This document shows, piece by piece, positions 55,524-64,000 of a stretch of 64,000 nucleotides of DNA (positions are counted from its first letter, which is position 1; every line of letters begins with the position of its first letter). The notes beneath the pieces are model-generated. The model was not told where the DNA came from. It was given only the letters and a program-made list of their open reading frames with translations, and searched no databases. Location: the NCBI GenBank assembly GCA_036186865.1, contig AP025046.1, forward strand, positions 39,041,214 to 39,105,213, written 5' to 3'. This DNA is from Eustoma russellianum. Taxonomy: Eukaryota > Streptophyta > Magnoliopsida > Gentianales > Gentianaceae. Both the position numbers and the translations under genes were made by a program.

Positions 55524-56150
55524 CCATATTTTTTTAAAAGGCACTATATACTTATATTCCGCCGTGCCACCGACACGTCACATATATTATAAACATATGT
55601 CGACATCACACCACTAAATACGCATCATATGTATGAGTATATTCAGGTCTTATATCATATGTTATAAGTCATGGTGACGTCAAAATTATAACGACATGTT
55701 ACCAGGTTATAAACCAAAAATTGTCGTATCGGGTGACTACCAAAACTTCACCGACATGTCATGCACTTGCCATATAAATATGGCCAGCTTATGTACATCA
55801 AAATTACTCAAAAATTTTGTGATCCAAATGTTACAATCAGCCACAAAGTCATACCATGTTGGCATACACAAATCACCCTCAATTTAGCCTAGATTTGAGA
55901 AGAATTCAAACTTAATTTTATTTTTACACATGAGACGTATTCTATTCAACATTGACACTGAATATACACCTCATTTTATGCATATTATGTGTTACATAAT
56001 ATATATTACATGTGTAAGAAGTTAAATATTAATCGGAGAAAAATTGTGTAATCAACAAAATCAAAAATTCGGTTTTCTACAAACTTACACACATGGAACG
56101 TATTTGGCATAGATGTAACATGTATCTAGACACTTTCTATAAATTCAAGA
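54848..56150 (-). repeat. Gypsy 3 5' LTR remnant and AT-rich flank
   Basis: Starts TGCAATGACC next to the primer site. No second LTR terminus is seen before Gypsy 2 at 56151, so the LTR is probably cut by Gypsy 2. An (AT)n run is at 55478-55523. From about 55560 several ACCGACA/TGTCG motifs occur. No gene seen. Confidence 0.5.
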
Positions 56151-56827
56151 TGTTTTACCCCACCGACCATGTACTTGAAACTATGATTAAGTAACGGAAT
56201 AAAAACAATGATTTCTCAAAGTGCATGATACTTAAGTCAACTTGACACTCTTTACTTAAATACTTTTGAGATGATACTAAATAATTAAATAAGGGGATTT
56301 CAAGAAAGTGATACATGAAATATATAGTTATATGAACAATACTTACCAATATACATGTATGTGCTTGCATAGGATATACGCGTATGAAATGTATAATGTA
56401 CATATAAGCTTGTATACATATGCCTATAGGTGGATACATGTACCCTAATATATGTTTAGGGGACTTGCACATGGTACATCCTACTATATATATATATATA
56501 TATGCAAATCTTGGAATAGAATAAAAATAAGGAAGACAATATAGGTTGACATGGGAAGACAATAAAATAAAAAAAACAATAAAATACATGAATTACAAAA
56601 TACAAGAAACATCAAATTGCCCCAAGAAACCCCCCCATTCGGCCAAGCCTTCTCAAGGCTTCTAGAATCCACCATCATTAACCAACATAAATCTTAAATT
56701 AACCAAATAATAAATAAAAACCAAAATAAACATGCATTCAAAGAATAAATGAAACAACTATTAAAAGGGGGGAAAGTATGGTTGGGGTCATTAAAGACCC
56801 CCAACCAACCGACCACTTAATGGCTAG

Positions 56828-56856
56828 CCATGGAGGATTTTTAAATCCTACCATGG
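56828..56856 (+). repeat. CCATGG inverted repeat in Gypsy 2 LTR
   Basis: CCATGGAGGATTT pairs with AAATCCTACCATGG. It is the counterpart of 18346-18379. Confidence 0.8.
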
Positions 56857-58069
56857 TTACTTTTTCCTTAAACCAAGGTTAAGGTAACCATAGTTGGAAT
56901 AAAGTAACCAAGGTTAGTACTAACTTAACCTTGATTTACTAAAGTAATCAAGGTTAATACTCATGGTAACTCTAACCCCTCCTTTTGACTCCCCCACCGC
57001 CGGTTCCCTCCCTCCTTACCACCTTTGTTCTTTTTAAATTTTGCAAGACCAAACCCACTACATTCCATCTATAACATATCATCAAGGAAGCCCTAACAAA
57101 CATTTAAGACTAAACTTGCATCTCCCTCCATACACCAACAAATATTTCGGCCCTTCCTCTTGAAGGCTAAGAATCCAACTCAATCTTCATCTTCAAGACT
57201 CAAGACACATCTAGGTAAGTCTTGTTCTAAACTTCCTTAAGTGAACTCTTATTTTAGTAAAGAATGAAGCTCACATGAACTATTCTCTCCACCCCAAAAC
57301 CGTGGCCTCCATATTCAACTAGGTGGAAGACTTCAACTTTCTTAGGTGGTGACATCTTGTGGTGCCTGAATCTCCACTCAAATCTCATTTTGGTAAGATG
57401 TTCTAGCCTCAAATACATCCTACTTTCATCATTGATTAAAGACTAATCTTTTCCTTCCATTCTCCTTCAAAACCGTATGCTCAAGGAAGGAAGAGGATGA
57501 TTTCAACTCAACTCACTCAACAACCAAGCTAAGACAAGAACTTTAGCTTGAAGAGGCAATTATACACTAACCTCTCATGATTTACTTAAAGAGTTAGTAA
57601 CTTGAATGACTAGAGGGTCTTAAGATATGACCTTTAGTTGAATATCCTAAGTTTAAGATTATATCTTAGAGATTCCTTAAGAACAATGCATTGCATGTGA
57701 CCTATTCTCTCAAAGATGGAATCTTTTATTTCATGCATTAAGTCACAAGGTTGTTTTGAGATGATTTAAGGTGCAATTAAGTGAGTCTAGGCAAGATTGA
57801 TTCTTGATTGAAATTTGAAAGGTCTAAGAAAAGCATGCATGTAAAAGACAGGAGTTTTATGAGGTTGTTTGTAAGTTAGATTAAGAGGACCCTTGAATGT
57901 GATTGCATGCTTGAATATGTGTTGTAAAATGTGTTTAAGGCACCACACAAGTTTCGGCCTGAAGGATTGAATAGAAGGTGAACATGGACATTCGACTTGA
58001 ATAGATGACAAAATAGCAAACTACTGGAATTGGGCAGAATGGAGTGACGTTTTAAATGGCTTAAGAACT

Positions 58070-58800
58070 GATCTTGCAGACCTTCAATGAAGCTGATTTT
58101 TGGTAAAAAGTTAGCCTCATGAGTGTAGCACAAGAGAAAGTTGGAATCTCGTTAAAATCAGCTACGGATTATTTTTAAAAAATTACGCGGTAAAACTGCT
58201 CCAGTTGAAAATTCTGGAGGAGGGCAGAATTGAGTACTGATTTGAACGGATGAAAAGAGGACCTTGTAGACTTCAATAAATCTGATTTTTGGCACAAATC
58301 TAGCTCCATGTGTGTAGTAGAGATGAGAGTTAGAATTCTGGAAAAATGAGCTGTGGTTAATTTTTAATAAAATATTTGGTAAGACTGGCCACACTTGAAA
58401 AAAAAGGGAGATGAGCAGAATTGTAACCTCTTTTAACTGGCTTTAAAAGGGACCTTGTAGATGACCAATAAATCTGATTTTTTGGCATGGCAATAATCCT
58501 ATGAGTGTCGTGAACACGCCATCTGGAATTTTGGTAAACAAGTTCTTGATTATTTTTAATGAATTAATTAGTAAAACTGCTCAACTGAAATCACTGGAAC
58601 AAAGCTGGAATTAAGTAACTGGTTAGTGGACTCTGAAATAGGACTTAGAAATATGAAAATGGGCTAAATTTCATTAGGATACTAGTTCCACATGTTTATG
58701 ACTCGTGTGAGTTTGAATTTCTGAAAAACAAATTACGGATTTGCCACAATTAAATTTTTAGTAAAATGGGTCAGTTCAGTTTCAGCACCTAACCCATTTC
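58070..58800 (+). repeat. Degenerate ~185-bp tandem repeats in Gypsy 2 LTR
   Basis: Four units starting near 58073, 58258, 58448 and 58640, colinear with 19600-20330. Confidence 0.75.
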
Positions 58801-59355
58801 GGAAATTAATTAAATGAGCCCCTTTATGGTTATCGAATTAATCTGAAAATTTTACGACAATCACTCAAGATATATAGGAGTAAAGTCACGCAAGTTGGTC
58901 AGGCTAGCCCTAACATTTTGGTGAGTAATCACGGACGCAAAGTTGATGTACTAAGCTGGAATTCGGGCTGGACAAGGGATTAAATTAAAATGGGCTGATA
59001 TACATGGTTTGGACTTAAGCATGCTATGCCTGTGTTTCAGGAAACGGTCCAAATGACTAAGGTTCTAAGCTTTAAAAAGGTTAAATTATCCGCCTATGAG
59101 TATGACGTAGGAATTAGATTTTCCTTAGTTCCGAAGCCTTGCATGATAATATGTTATTTCATGTCATGACTTGCATTGCATACCACTGCATGTATCACGC
59201 ATGATCATGAAAACTGGTTTTATGGATTTTACTTATGCAAGCAAGTTTTATAAGCAGCTATATTTTCGTGATGCATGAAAACTTTTACGGTCCCATATTT
59301 TTAAAGAAAGCTTCATGATTCCTTTGCCGGCCAAGCATGCGACTAACCCAACTCT

Positions 59356-59555
59356 AGACCTGGGGTTAATTGGTTTGTTGACATGATATGTTCTGGACCC
59401 GCTCAGATCCGGGGTTAATTGATCGTTACATGTTCTGGACCCGTTCAGATCCGGTGTTAATTGATCTGATATCTGTTCTGGACCTGTCCCAGACCCGGGT
59501 TAATTGGTCTGTTGATATGTTCTGGACCCGCTCAGATCTGGGGTTAATTGATCTG
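59356..59555 (+). repeat. Hairpin minisatellite in Gypsy 2 LTR
   Basis: Five units. Arms are AGACC/GGTTT (with wobble pairs), CAGATC/GATC, CAGATC/GATCTG, CAGACC/GGTCTG and CAGATC/GATCTG. The short frame it opens at 59388 is a by-product of the repeat. Confidence 0.85.
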
Positions 59556-59716
59556 ACACTCCATTTTTACGACATGTTATTTTATGGAACCAAAATGATG
59601 CTTTGACATGACACGACATCATGCATTGCATATTGCATAACTCATGAACACGCTGACATGTTGTATGGTACATGTAATGATTAATAAGATGACTGTGGAT
59701 TACGTTGTCTAGAATT

Positions 59717-59942
59717 ATGCTTAGGCTATATCGTCAAGTGATCTCAGGATTTAAGACAGGTATGAGTTACTATTTAAGGCTTACATGTTATTACATTCAT
59801 GTTACAATTCTTTATGTATATCATGGTAGTTTATTGTATTCTTGCTGGGTGATTTTTATCGCTCACACTTTTATTTTTCCTAGAGCCAGAAAATGCCAAG
59901 ATAGAATGGATCGAAGATGAGCCGAGGGTACCTTATCCATAG
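59717..59942 (+). CDS. Predicted two-exon leader ORF in Gypsy 2 LTR (about 33 aa)
   Basis: ATG at 59717 opens exon 1 (14 codons plus one base, to 59759). The intron 59760-59883 is followed by exon 2 in frame, ending KIEWIEDEPRVPYP and TAG at 59940-59942. Frame, splice sites and stop position match Gypsy 1, and exon 2 matches the solo LTR with almost only third-position changes. It lies in the transcribed leader upstream of gag if transcription starts within the LTR. Function unknown: it could be a uORF controlling gag translation or a remnant of a captured gene. Confidence 0.42.
59760..59883 (+). other. Predicted 124-nt intron in Gypsy 2 LTR
   Basis: Donor CAG|GTATG, CTCAC about 20 bases before the acceptor, acceptor TTTTTCCTAG. 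Confidence 0.5.
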
Positions 59943-60265
59943 GCGAGGAGATATGAAGGGGGCTAAGCTTAAGGACTTTTGTGCTGCCGAGACATTTTGT
60001 ATTATGACTATGTTCGAACTCTCTGAATTTTGGTTATGTTATTTTGTGGGATTGCTACTCTTGGGACTTAGTAATTTAGTAATGCATGCTTAATTTGAAA
60101 AGTTTTAATTCTGCCTAAATTTACTACCATGTTAAATGTTAGCATGGGAGTCCATGACTTATGTTATGGATTTTTGCATGTTATGCATGACGCTTCATAC
60201 TCTCCTTAGTGAAGTACGGCGGGTGCACCGTATCTGGACGAGGCCCGGGTGCGGGGCGCCACAGG

Positions 60266-60277
60266 TGGTATCAGAGC
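60266..60277 (+). promoter_or_regulatory. Primer binding site of Gypsy 2
   Basis: TGGTATCAGAGC, two bases after the LTR end. Confidence 0.95.
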
Positions 60278-60565
60278 CCAGGCTCTAGATTTCGGGCAGA
60301 ACGTAGGACTAAGTTATGATCTTAGCAATCTAAGTTTGATCTTAGACCTAAGTGATGATCTTAGATGAGTGATGGCCTTAGACTAGGACCACTTAGGCCG
60401 GGTTTAGGGTGTAACTTAATAATTAATCCTAAACCATGAAGCTAGTTCTATGACATAAGACGTGCCCTTTCCTTCCTTGCTTTAAATATTCTCGAATTAT
60501 GGTCCTTAGCCAAAATAAATTGATTTTGTTCCGATTTTCTAAATAGATGATAACCATAAGTGCAG

Positions 60566-61764
60566 ATGGTGAGACCACGTGGCAGACCTCCGAGAGCACG
60601 ACCAGCTGCTCAGGAGCCCATTCCTCCACCACCAGCACAGGTCCCGCCGCCACCGCAGCCGGACCAGAATCCTCCAGTTCAGAATAATCCACCACCAGCT
60701 CCACAAGCACCTGTTCCTCCGGTCATCCCGGATATGAATGCTTTTCAGGCCTTTGGCAGGTTGTTACACAAATAGGGCAAGGCCTAATTCATTAGAATGC
60801 CCCACCTCAGCCACATCAGCCAGTAAGGGATGCTCAGTATTATTTTGAGAAGCTCAAGAGGGCGAATGCTCCACCGTTTGAGGGAAAGCCAGACCCAGAT
60901 ACTGCGAAGAAGTGGCTAGATGAAGTCGAAAATTGTTTTGAGCTAATTCAAGCCCCAGAGGAGATGAAGGCTCATGCTATTAGACCTTTCTTGATCAGTG
61001 AAGCCAATCAATGGTGGAAGACGAATCTGCAACATTTGCCCAGACCGATTGCCTGGGAGAGTTTTCTGCAAGAATTTCACAAGTTCTATATTCCTCCGTC
61101 GATCAAGTTACAAAAGAGGCATGAATTTGAATCTCTGAAGCAAGAGCCGGGCATGACGGTAGCTGAGTACGCAAATAAGTTCATCGCACTTGGGAGGTTT
61201 CAGCCTTTTACTATGAATGATGAAGAAACAAAAATGTTAAAGTATGAAAGAGGTCTGAATCCGAGGATCAGGACGTGGTTAGTGAATGCAAATCCTGCCA
61301 ATTTTGGAGCACTTCTAGATGCATGCTACCGCATAGAGAGAGATATTATTCGAAGAGATGATGTGGGTCAAAAACGAGAAAGACAAGGGACCGGAAATGA
61401 GAAGTATAGGAAAGTGGCTAAGAAGAATTTCAGAGGGTCAGTTCGTCACGGACAATCTCAAGAACAGAATCAGCACCGCAAGCAAAACCAAAATAATCAG
61501 CAGAAGAATCAGGCCCCATCTCAGCAGTCAGTGATACCAGTATGCCCTCATTGCCAAAAGAGGCACATGGGTGAGTGTAGGTGGAAGACAGGTAAATGCT
61601 TTGGATGCGGCAATGATGGCCACATGATTAAGGATTGCCCAGAAAAAGGAGCACAGCAACAACAGCAGCCCAAGAACCAACGGCCCCGAGCTAATGCAAG
61701 AGTGCACGCCATGACAAATGCTGATGTTGAAAAGACTGCTGACGTAGTGACTGGTAAGATTTAA
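60566..61764 (+). pseudogene. gag: Gypsy 2 gag
   Basis: The ATG at 60566 opens a basic then Pro-rich N-terminus. A frameshift and a TAG lie between about 60765 and 60810. From 60830 the frame is open: capsid (FEGKPDPDTAKKWLDEVE, EANQWWKT, FLQEFHKFYIPPS), then a Gln/Asn-rich linker, a CPHCQKRHMGEC motif and a zinc knuckle CFGCGNDGHMIKDC (61597-61638). In the unspliced reading Gag ends at a TAA at 61762-61764, which lies inside the predicted intron. Confidence 0.9.
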
Positions 61765-61834
61765 AAGCTTTATGCTTTCAGTACGTTTTACTTATAGGTG
61801 CCTATTATTGCTTAGCAAAATGTGCATGATTCAG
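61754..61834 (+). other. Predicted intron at the Gag/protease junction, 81 nt
   Basis: Splice sites G|GTAAGA and ATTCAG|GA. Removal joins codons for VVTG to TILVC, exactly the position where related elements, including Gypsy 3 (NDVVTG), read on without a stop. Unspliced, the frame ends at TAA 61762-61764. Retention would give Gag alone and splicing a Gag-Pol fusion. Confidence 0.65.
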
Positions 61835-62250
61835 GAACTATCTTAGTGTGTAGCATATCCGCAAATGTGTTGTTCGACAGTGGCGCCAACCACTCCTTTA
61901 TTTCAAGGAAGTTTGCTAAGAATCTCGACCATAAACCAGTCAGACTAGAATCACCCTATAGAGTACAAGCAGCTGGGGACCAGGTGCTTGTTTCCCATCA
62001 CATATTCAGAAATTGTGCCCTCGAGTTTAATGACCAGATGTTTGAGGCCAATTTGATTTCCATATCAATGAGTGATTTCAATGTGATTCTCGGAATGGAT
62101 TTGCTCTCAAGGAATCATGCCCACATTGATTGCCGAAGCAAGCAAGTTATCGTCAAAAACCCAGCTCGAGATAAGATATCATTCCGAGGAGGAACTAAGT
62201 TAAAGAAACTATCCAAGAAAGTCTTTGTTAACGCAGCTCGTGCCAGCTGA
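61835..62250 (+). pseudogene. pol: Gypsy 2 protease
   Basis: Reads LFDSGANHSFIS (catalytic DSG near 61876-61884) and a flap-side ILGMDLLSRNHAHIDC. It ends at an in-frame TGA (62248-62250), after which the same frame goes on into RT; probably a CGA-to-TGA mutation. Confidence 0.88.
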
Positions 62251-64000
62251 GCATTAAGGAAAGGTCATGAAGGATTCTTGGTTTATGTTCTAAGTGCTGA
62301 ACAAGATAGCCCTACCCTTGCACAAGTTCCAATTGTTAATGAGTACCCTGATGTATTTCCTGATGATCTGCCTGGATTACCTCCTGATCGCGAGATTGCT
62401 TTCGAAATAAACCTTGTTTCAGGAGCTGAACCCATATCAAAAGCCCCTTATCGCATGGCACCTGCAGAACTAAAGGAGTTAAAGGAACAGTTACACGAAC
62501 TGTTAGAAAAGAAACTTATTCGCCCCAGTGTTTCACCTTGGGGTGCCCCGGTACTATTTGTGAAAAAGAAAGATGGAAGTATGCGCTTATGCCTCGATTA
62601 CCGGGAACTCAACAAAATCACCATGAAGAACAAGTATCCATTGCCACGGATTGACGACATATTCGACCAGGTCAGGGTAAGTAACTCATAAGCTTTAACT
62701 TGATGAAGATTTAAGTCTTTTCCAACATCCTATCTAAAGTATTTTAATGCAGGGATCTCGATTTTTTAGTAAGATTGACCTACGATCTGGATACTTCCAA
62801 CTGAAGATTAAGGCAGAAGATGTCCCTAAGACTGCTTTCAGAACCCGCTATGGACACTATGAATTCTTGGTTATGCCTTTTGGTTTGACCAATGCCCCTG
62901 CCGCCTTTATGGATCTCATGAATCGAATCTTTCAAGAATAGTTGGACAAATTCGTAGTGGTCTTCATAGACGACATCTTGATCTATTCACCCGACGAAGA
63001 GACTCTTGCAGCCCATTTGAGGACAGTCCTGAGTATTCTAAGAGCAAGACAGTTATATGCCAAGTTTAGCAAATGCGAGTTTTGGCTGCGAAGTGTATCC
63101 TTCCTTGGTCATGTTATTTCAAAAGGTGGGATTTCAGTAGATCCCAAGAAAATTGAAGCTATCACGGAATGGCCCAGGCCAACAAATGTTACTGAAGTAA
63201 GAAGTTTCCTCGGACTAGCCGGATATTACAGAACGTTTGTTGAAGGATTCTCGAAAGTAGCGGTTCCCCTCACCAGATTAACCCAAAAGAAAACCAAGTT
63301 CGAGTGGAGTGCCGATTGTGAAAAGATTTTCTCGGAGCTAAAAGCAAAGTTGACATCCGCTCCTATCCTAGCTCAGCCCACTCCTGGTGAGAAGTACGTA
63401 GTATACAGTGATGCTTCGAAGAATGGTCTCGGATGTGTTCTTATGCAGAATGACAAAGTGATAGCTTATGCATCACGACAGTTGAAGCCATTTGAGCAAA
63501 ACTACCCTGTCCATGATCTTGAACTTGCCGCAATGTATTCGCATTAAAGATATGGAGGCACTACTTATATGGCGAGAAGTGCGAGATCTATACAGACCAC
63601 AAGAGCCTAAAGTACCTCTTTACCTAGAAAGAGCTCAATATGCGGCAGCGTAGATGGTTGGAATTGATTAAAGATTATGATCTCTCCATTCAGTATCATC
63701 CAGGAAAAGCTAACAAAGTCGCCGATGCGTTAAGTCAAAAAACAAGTCACCCACGGCAACCACCTCTTCAGCGAGACATGGAAGAGTTCGGCCTAGAAGA
63801 AGTTGACTCAGTCGATGAAGTTCTTGCCAAGTTAGTTCTTGTTCCCTCATTGATTGATAAGATCAAAGAGGCTCAAGGGAATGATGAAGCGTTAAGAAAA
63901 ATCAAAGAAAGGATGAAAGATAAGCCGCGAGATGACTTTGAGGTTCGCAGTGATGGCAGTTTATGGTATCAAGGACGGTTATGTGTCCCCGAAAACAAAG
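62251..64000 (+). pseudogene. pol: Gypsy 2 reverse transcriptase and RNase H
   Basis: RT begins with YPDVFPDDLPGLPP and goes through SPWGAPVLFVKKKDG and LDYRELNK to 62676. After the predicted intron it continues with FSKIDLRSGY and FRTRYGHYEFLVMPFGL. A TAG is at 62939-62941, and the catalytic FIDD at 62963-62974. RNase H begins at YSDASKNGLG. A one-base loss near 63530 shifts the frame and a TAG replaces Gln near 63625. The rest reads up to DGSLWYQGRLC at the window end. Confidence 0.92.
62677..62752 (+). other. Predicted intron inside RT, 76 nt
   Basis: Splice sites AGG|GTAAGT and TTTTAATGCAG|GGA. Removal joins DIFDQVR to GSRFFSKIDLRSGY in frame, restoring the normal spacing between RT motifs. 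Unspliced, a TAA follows five codons on. Size is near the lower limit for plant introns. Confidence 0.7.

Larger units (their letters stand above)
51931..56150 (-). mobile_element. Gypsy 3: decayed chromovirus relic
   Basis: Minus strand. LTR piece ending GGGGTGTAACA at 52375, purine tract (52376-52386), chromodomain relic, gag relic, primer site 54834-54845, then the other LTR from 54848. It is the most decayed element. The LINE end at its left and Gypsy 2 at its right suggest both inserted into its LTRs. Confidence 0.7.
56151..60263 (+). repeat. Gypsy 2 5' LTR, 4.1 kb
   Basis: TGTTTTACCCC to GGGGCGCCACA, 4113 bp, very long for a plant LTR but in the range known for the Tekay group. It has an (AT)n run near 56485, a CCATGG hairpin (56828), TAACC-rich motifs (56875-56985), ~185-bp repeats, a hairpin minisatellite and the predicted leader ORF with intron. 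Confidence 0.93.
56151..64000 (+). mobile_element. Gypsy element 2 (Tekay/Del-like chromovirus), 5' two-thirds
   Basis: 5' LTR (56151-60263), primer site, gag, protease, RT and RNase H, running off the window. Gag has one frameshift and a stop, pol has at least three stops and a frameshift, so the copy is inactive. Two intron-like segments interrupt the frame. It belongs to the same family as Gypsy 1 and lies in the same orientation. Confidence 0.93.

Noticed and set aside
59388..59606. ORF with repeated FWTRSDP-type peptides
   Set aside because: It is the translation of the hairpin minisatellite; unit length is not constant and the Gypsy 1 array has no such frame.
62248..62250. TGA between protease and RT as programmed readthrough
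   Set aside because: The next bases are GCA, not a known readthrough context; this copy has several other stops, so a CGA-to-TGA mutation is simpler.
1..64000. Host genes, tRNA or rRNA genes, integrated pararetrovirus
   Set aside because: All coding signals are explained by Copia, Gypsy or LINE proteins; the tRNA-like TGGTATCAGAGC hits are 12-base primer sites, and no viral movement or coat protein motif was seen.

Overview
The window is plant nuclear DNA made almost entirely of nested retrotransposons. I found no host gene, rRNA, tRNA or CRISPR array. The signs of a plant are initiator-Met-tRNA primer sites (TGGTATCAGAGC and its complement), Sirevirus-type Ty1/Copia elements (UBN2-type Gag, CCCCCTCTAG block near the LTR end, several polypurine tracts), chromodomain Ty3/Gypsy elements of Tekay/Del type with LTRs near 4 kb, and a LINE with a C-terminal RNase H-like domain. 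This is what gene-poor heterochromatin of a large angiosperm genome looks like; the species cannot be read from it.

Layout from the left. Positions 1-1107 are the end of a Sirevirus LTR inside Gypsy element 1 (+ strand, 1108-31478). Gypsy 1 is also split by a non-autonomous LTR element in tandem form (LTR-internal-LTR-internal-LTR, 2342-11838, TSD catgg), by a 4.9-kb solo LTR of a related Gypsy (12004-16878, TSD catgg), and, inside its own 3' LTR, by Sirevirus 'Copia 2' (21302-31135, - strand, TSD ccgag). Gypsy 1 itself sits in the gag of 'Copia 1' (+, 31479-36075), a gag-only deletion derivative. Next comes a decayed LINE (36076-39517 and 50351-51930) split by 'Copia 3' (-, 39518-50350), which carries a solo LTR of the non-autonomous family (47613-48904, TSD tcaag). 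A heavily decayed Gypsy 3 (-, about 51931-56150) follows, then Gypsy 2 (+, 56151 to beyond the window), with its 5' LTR, gag, protease and RT-RNase H.

Most coding regions are broken by stops, frameshifts or deletions. The intact reading frames are Copia 2 gag, its integrase-RT-RNase H block, an extra 420-codon ORF in the envelope position, and two copies of a 484-codon Asp/His-rich ORF in the non-autonomous element.

Four things look new or under-described. (1) Three Gypsy LTRs share a GT-AG intron followed by a short exon whose differences fall almost only at third codon positions, which suggests an LTR-encoded spliced peptide. (2) Gypsy 2 has two further in-frame GT-AG introns, one at the Gag/protease junction and one inside RT. 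(3) The extra ORF of Copia 2 has its own apparent promoter: a GACGTC/GATCGATC palindrome array plus TATA box matching the array in the LTR. (4) Both the Copia U3 palindromes and the Gypsy LTR hairpin minisatellites show compensatory changes that keep dyad symmetry.
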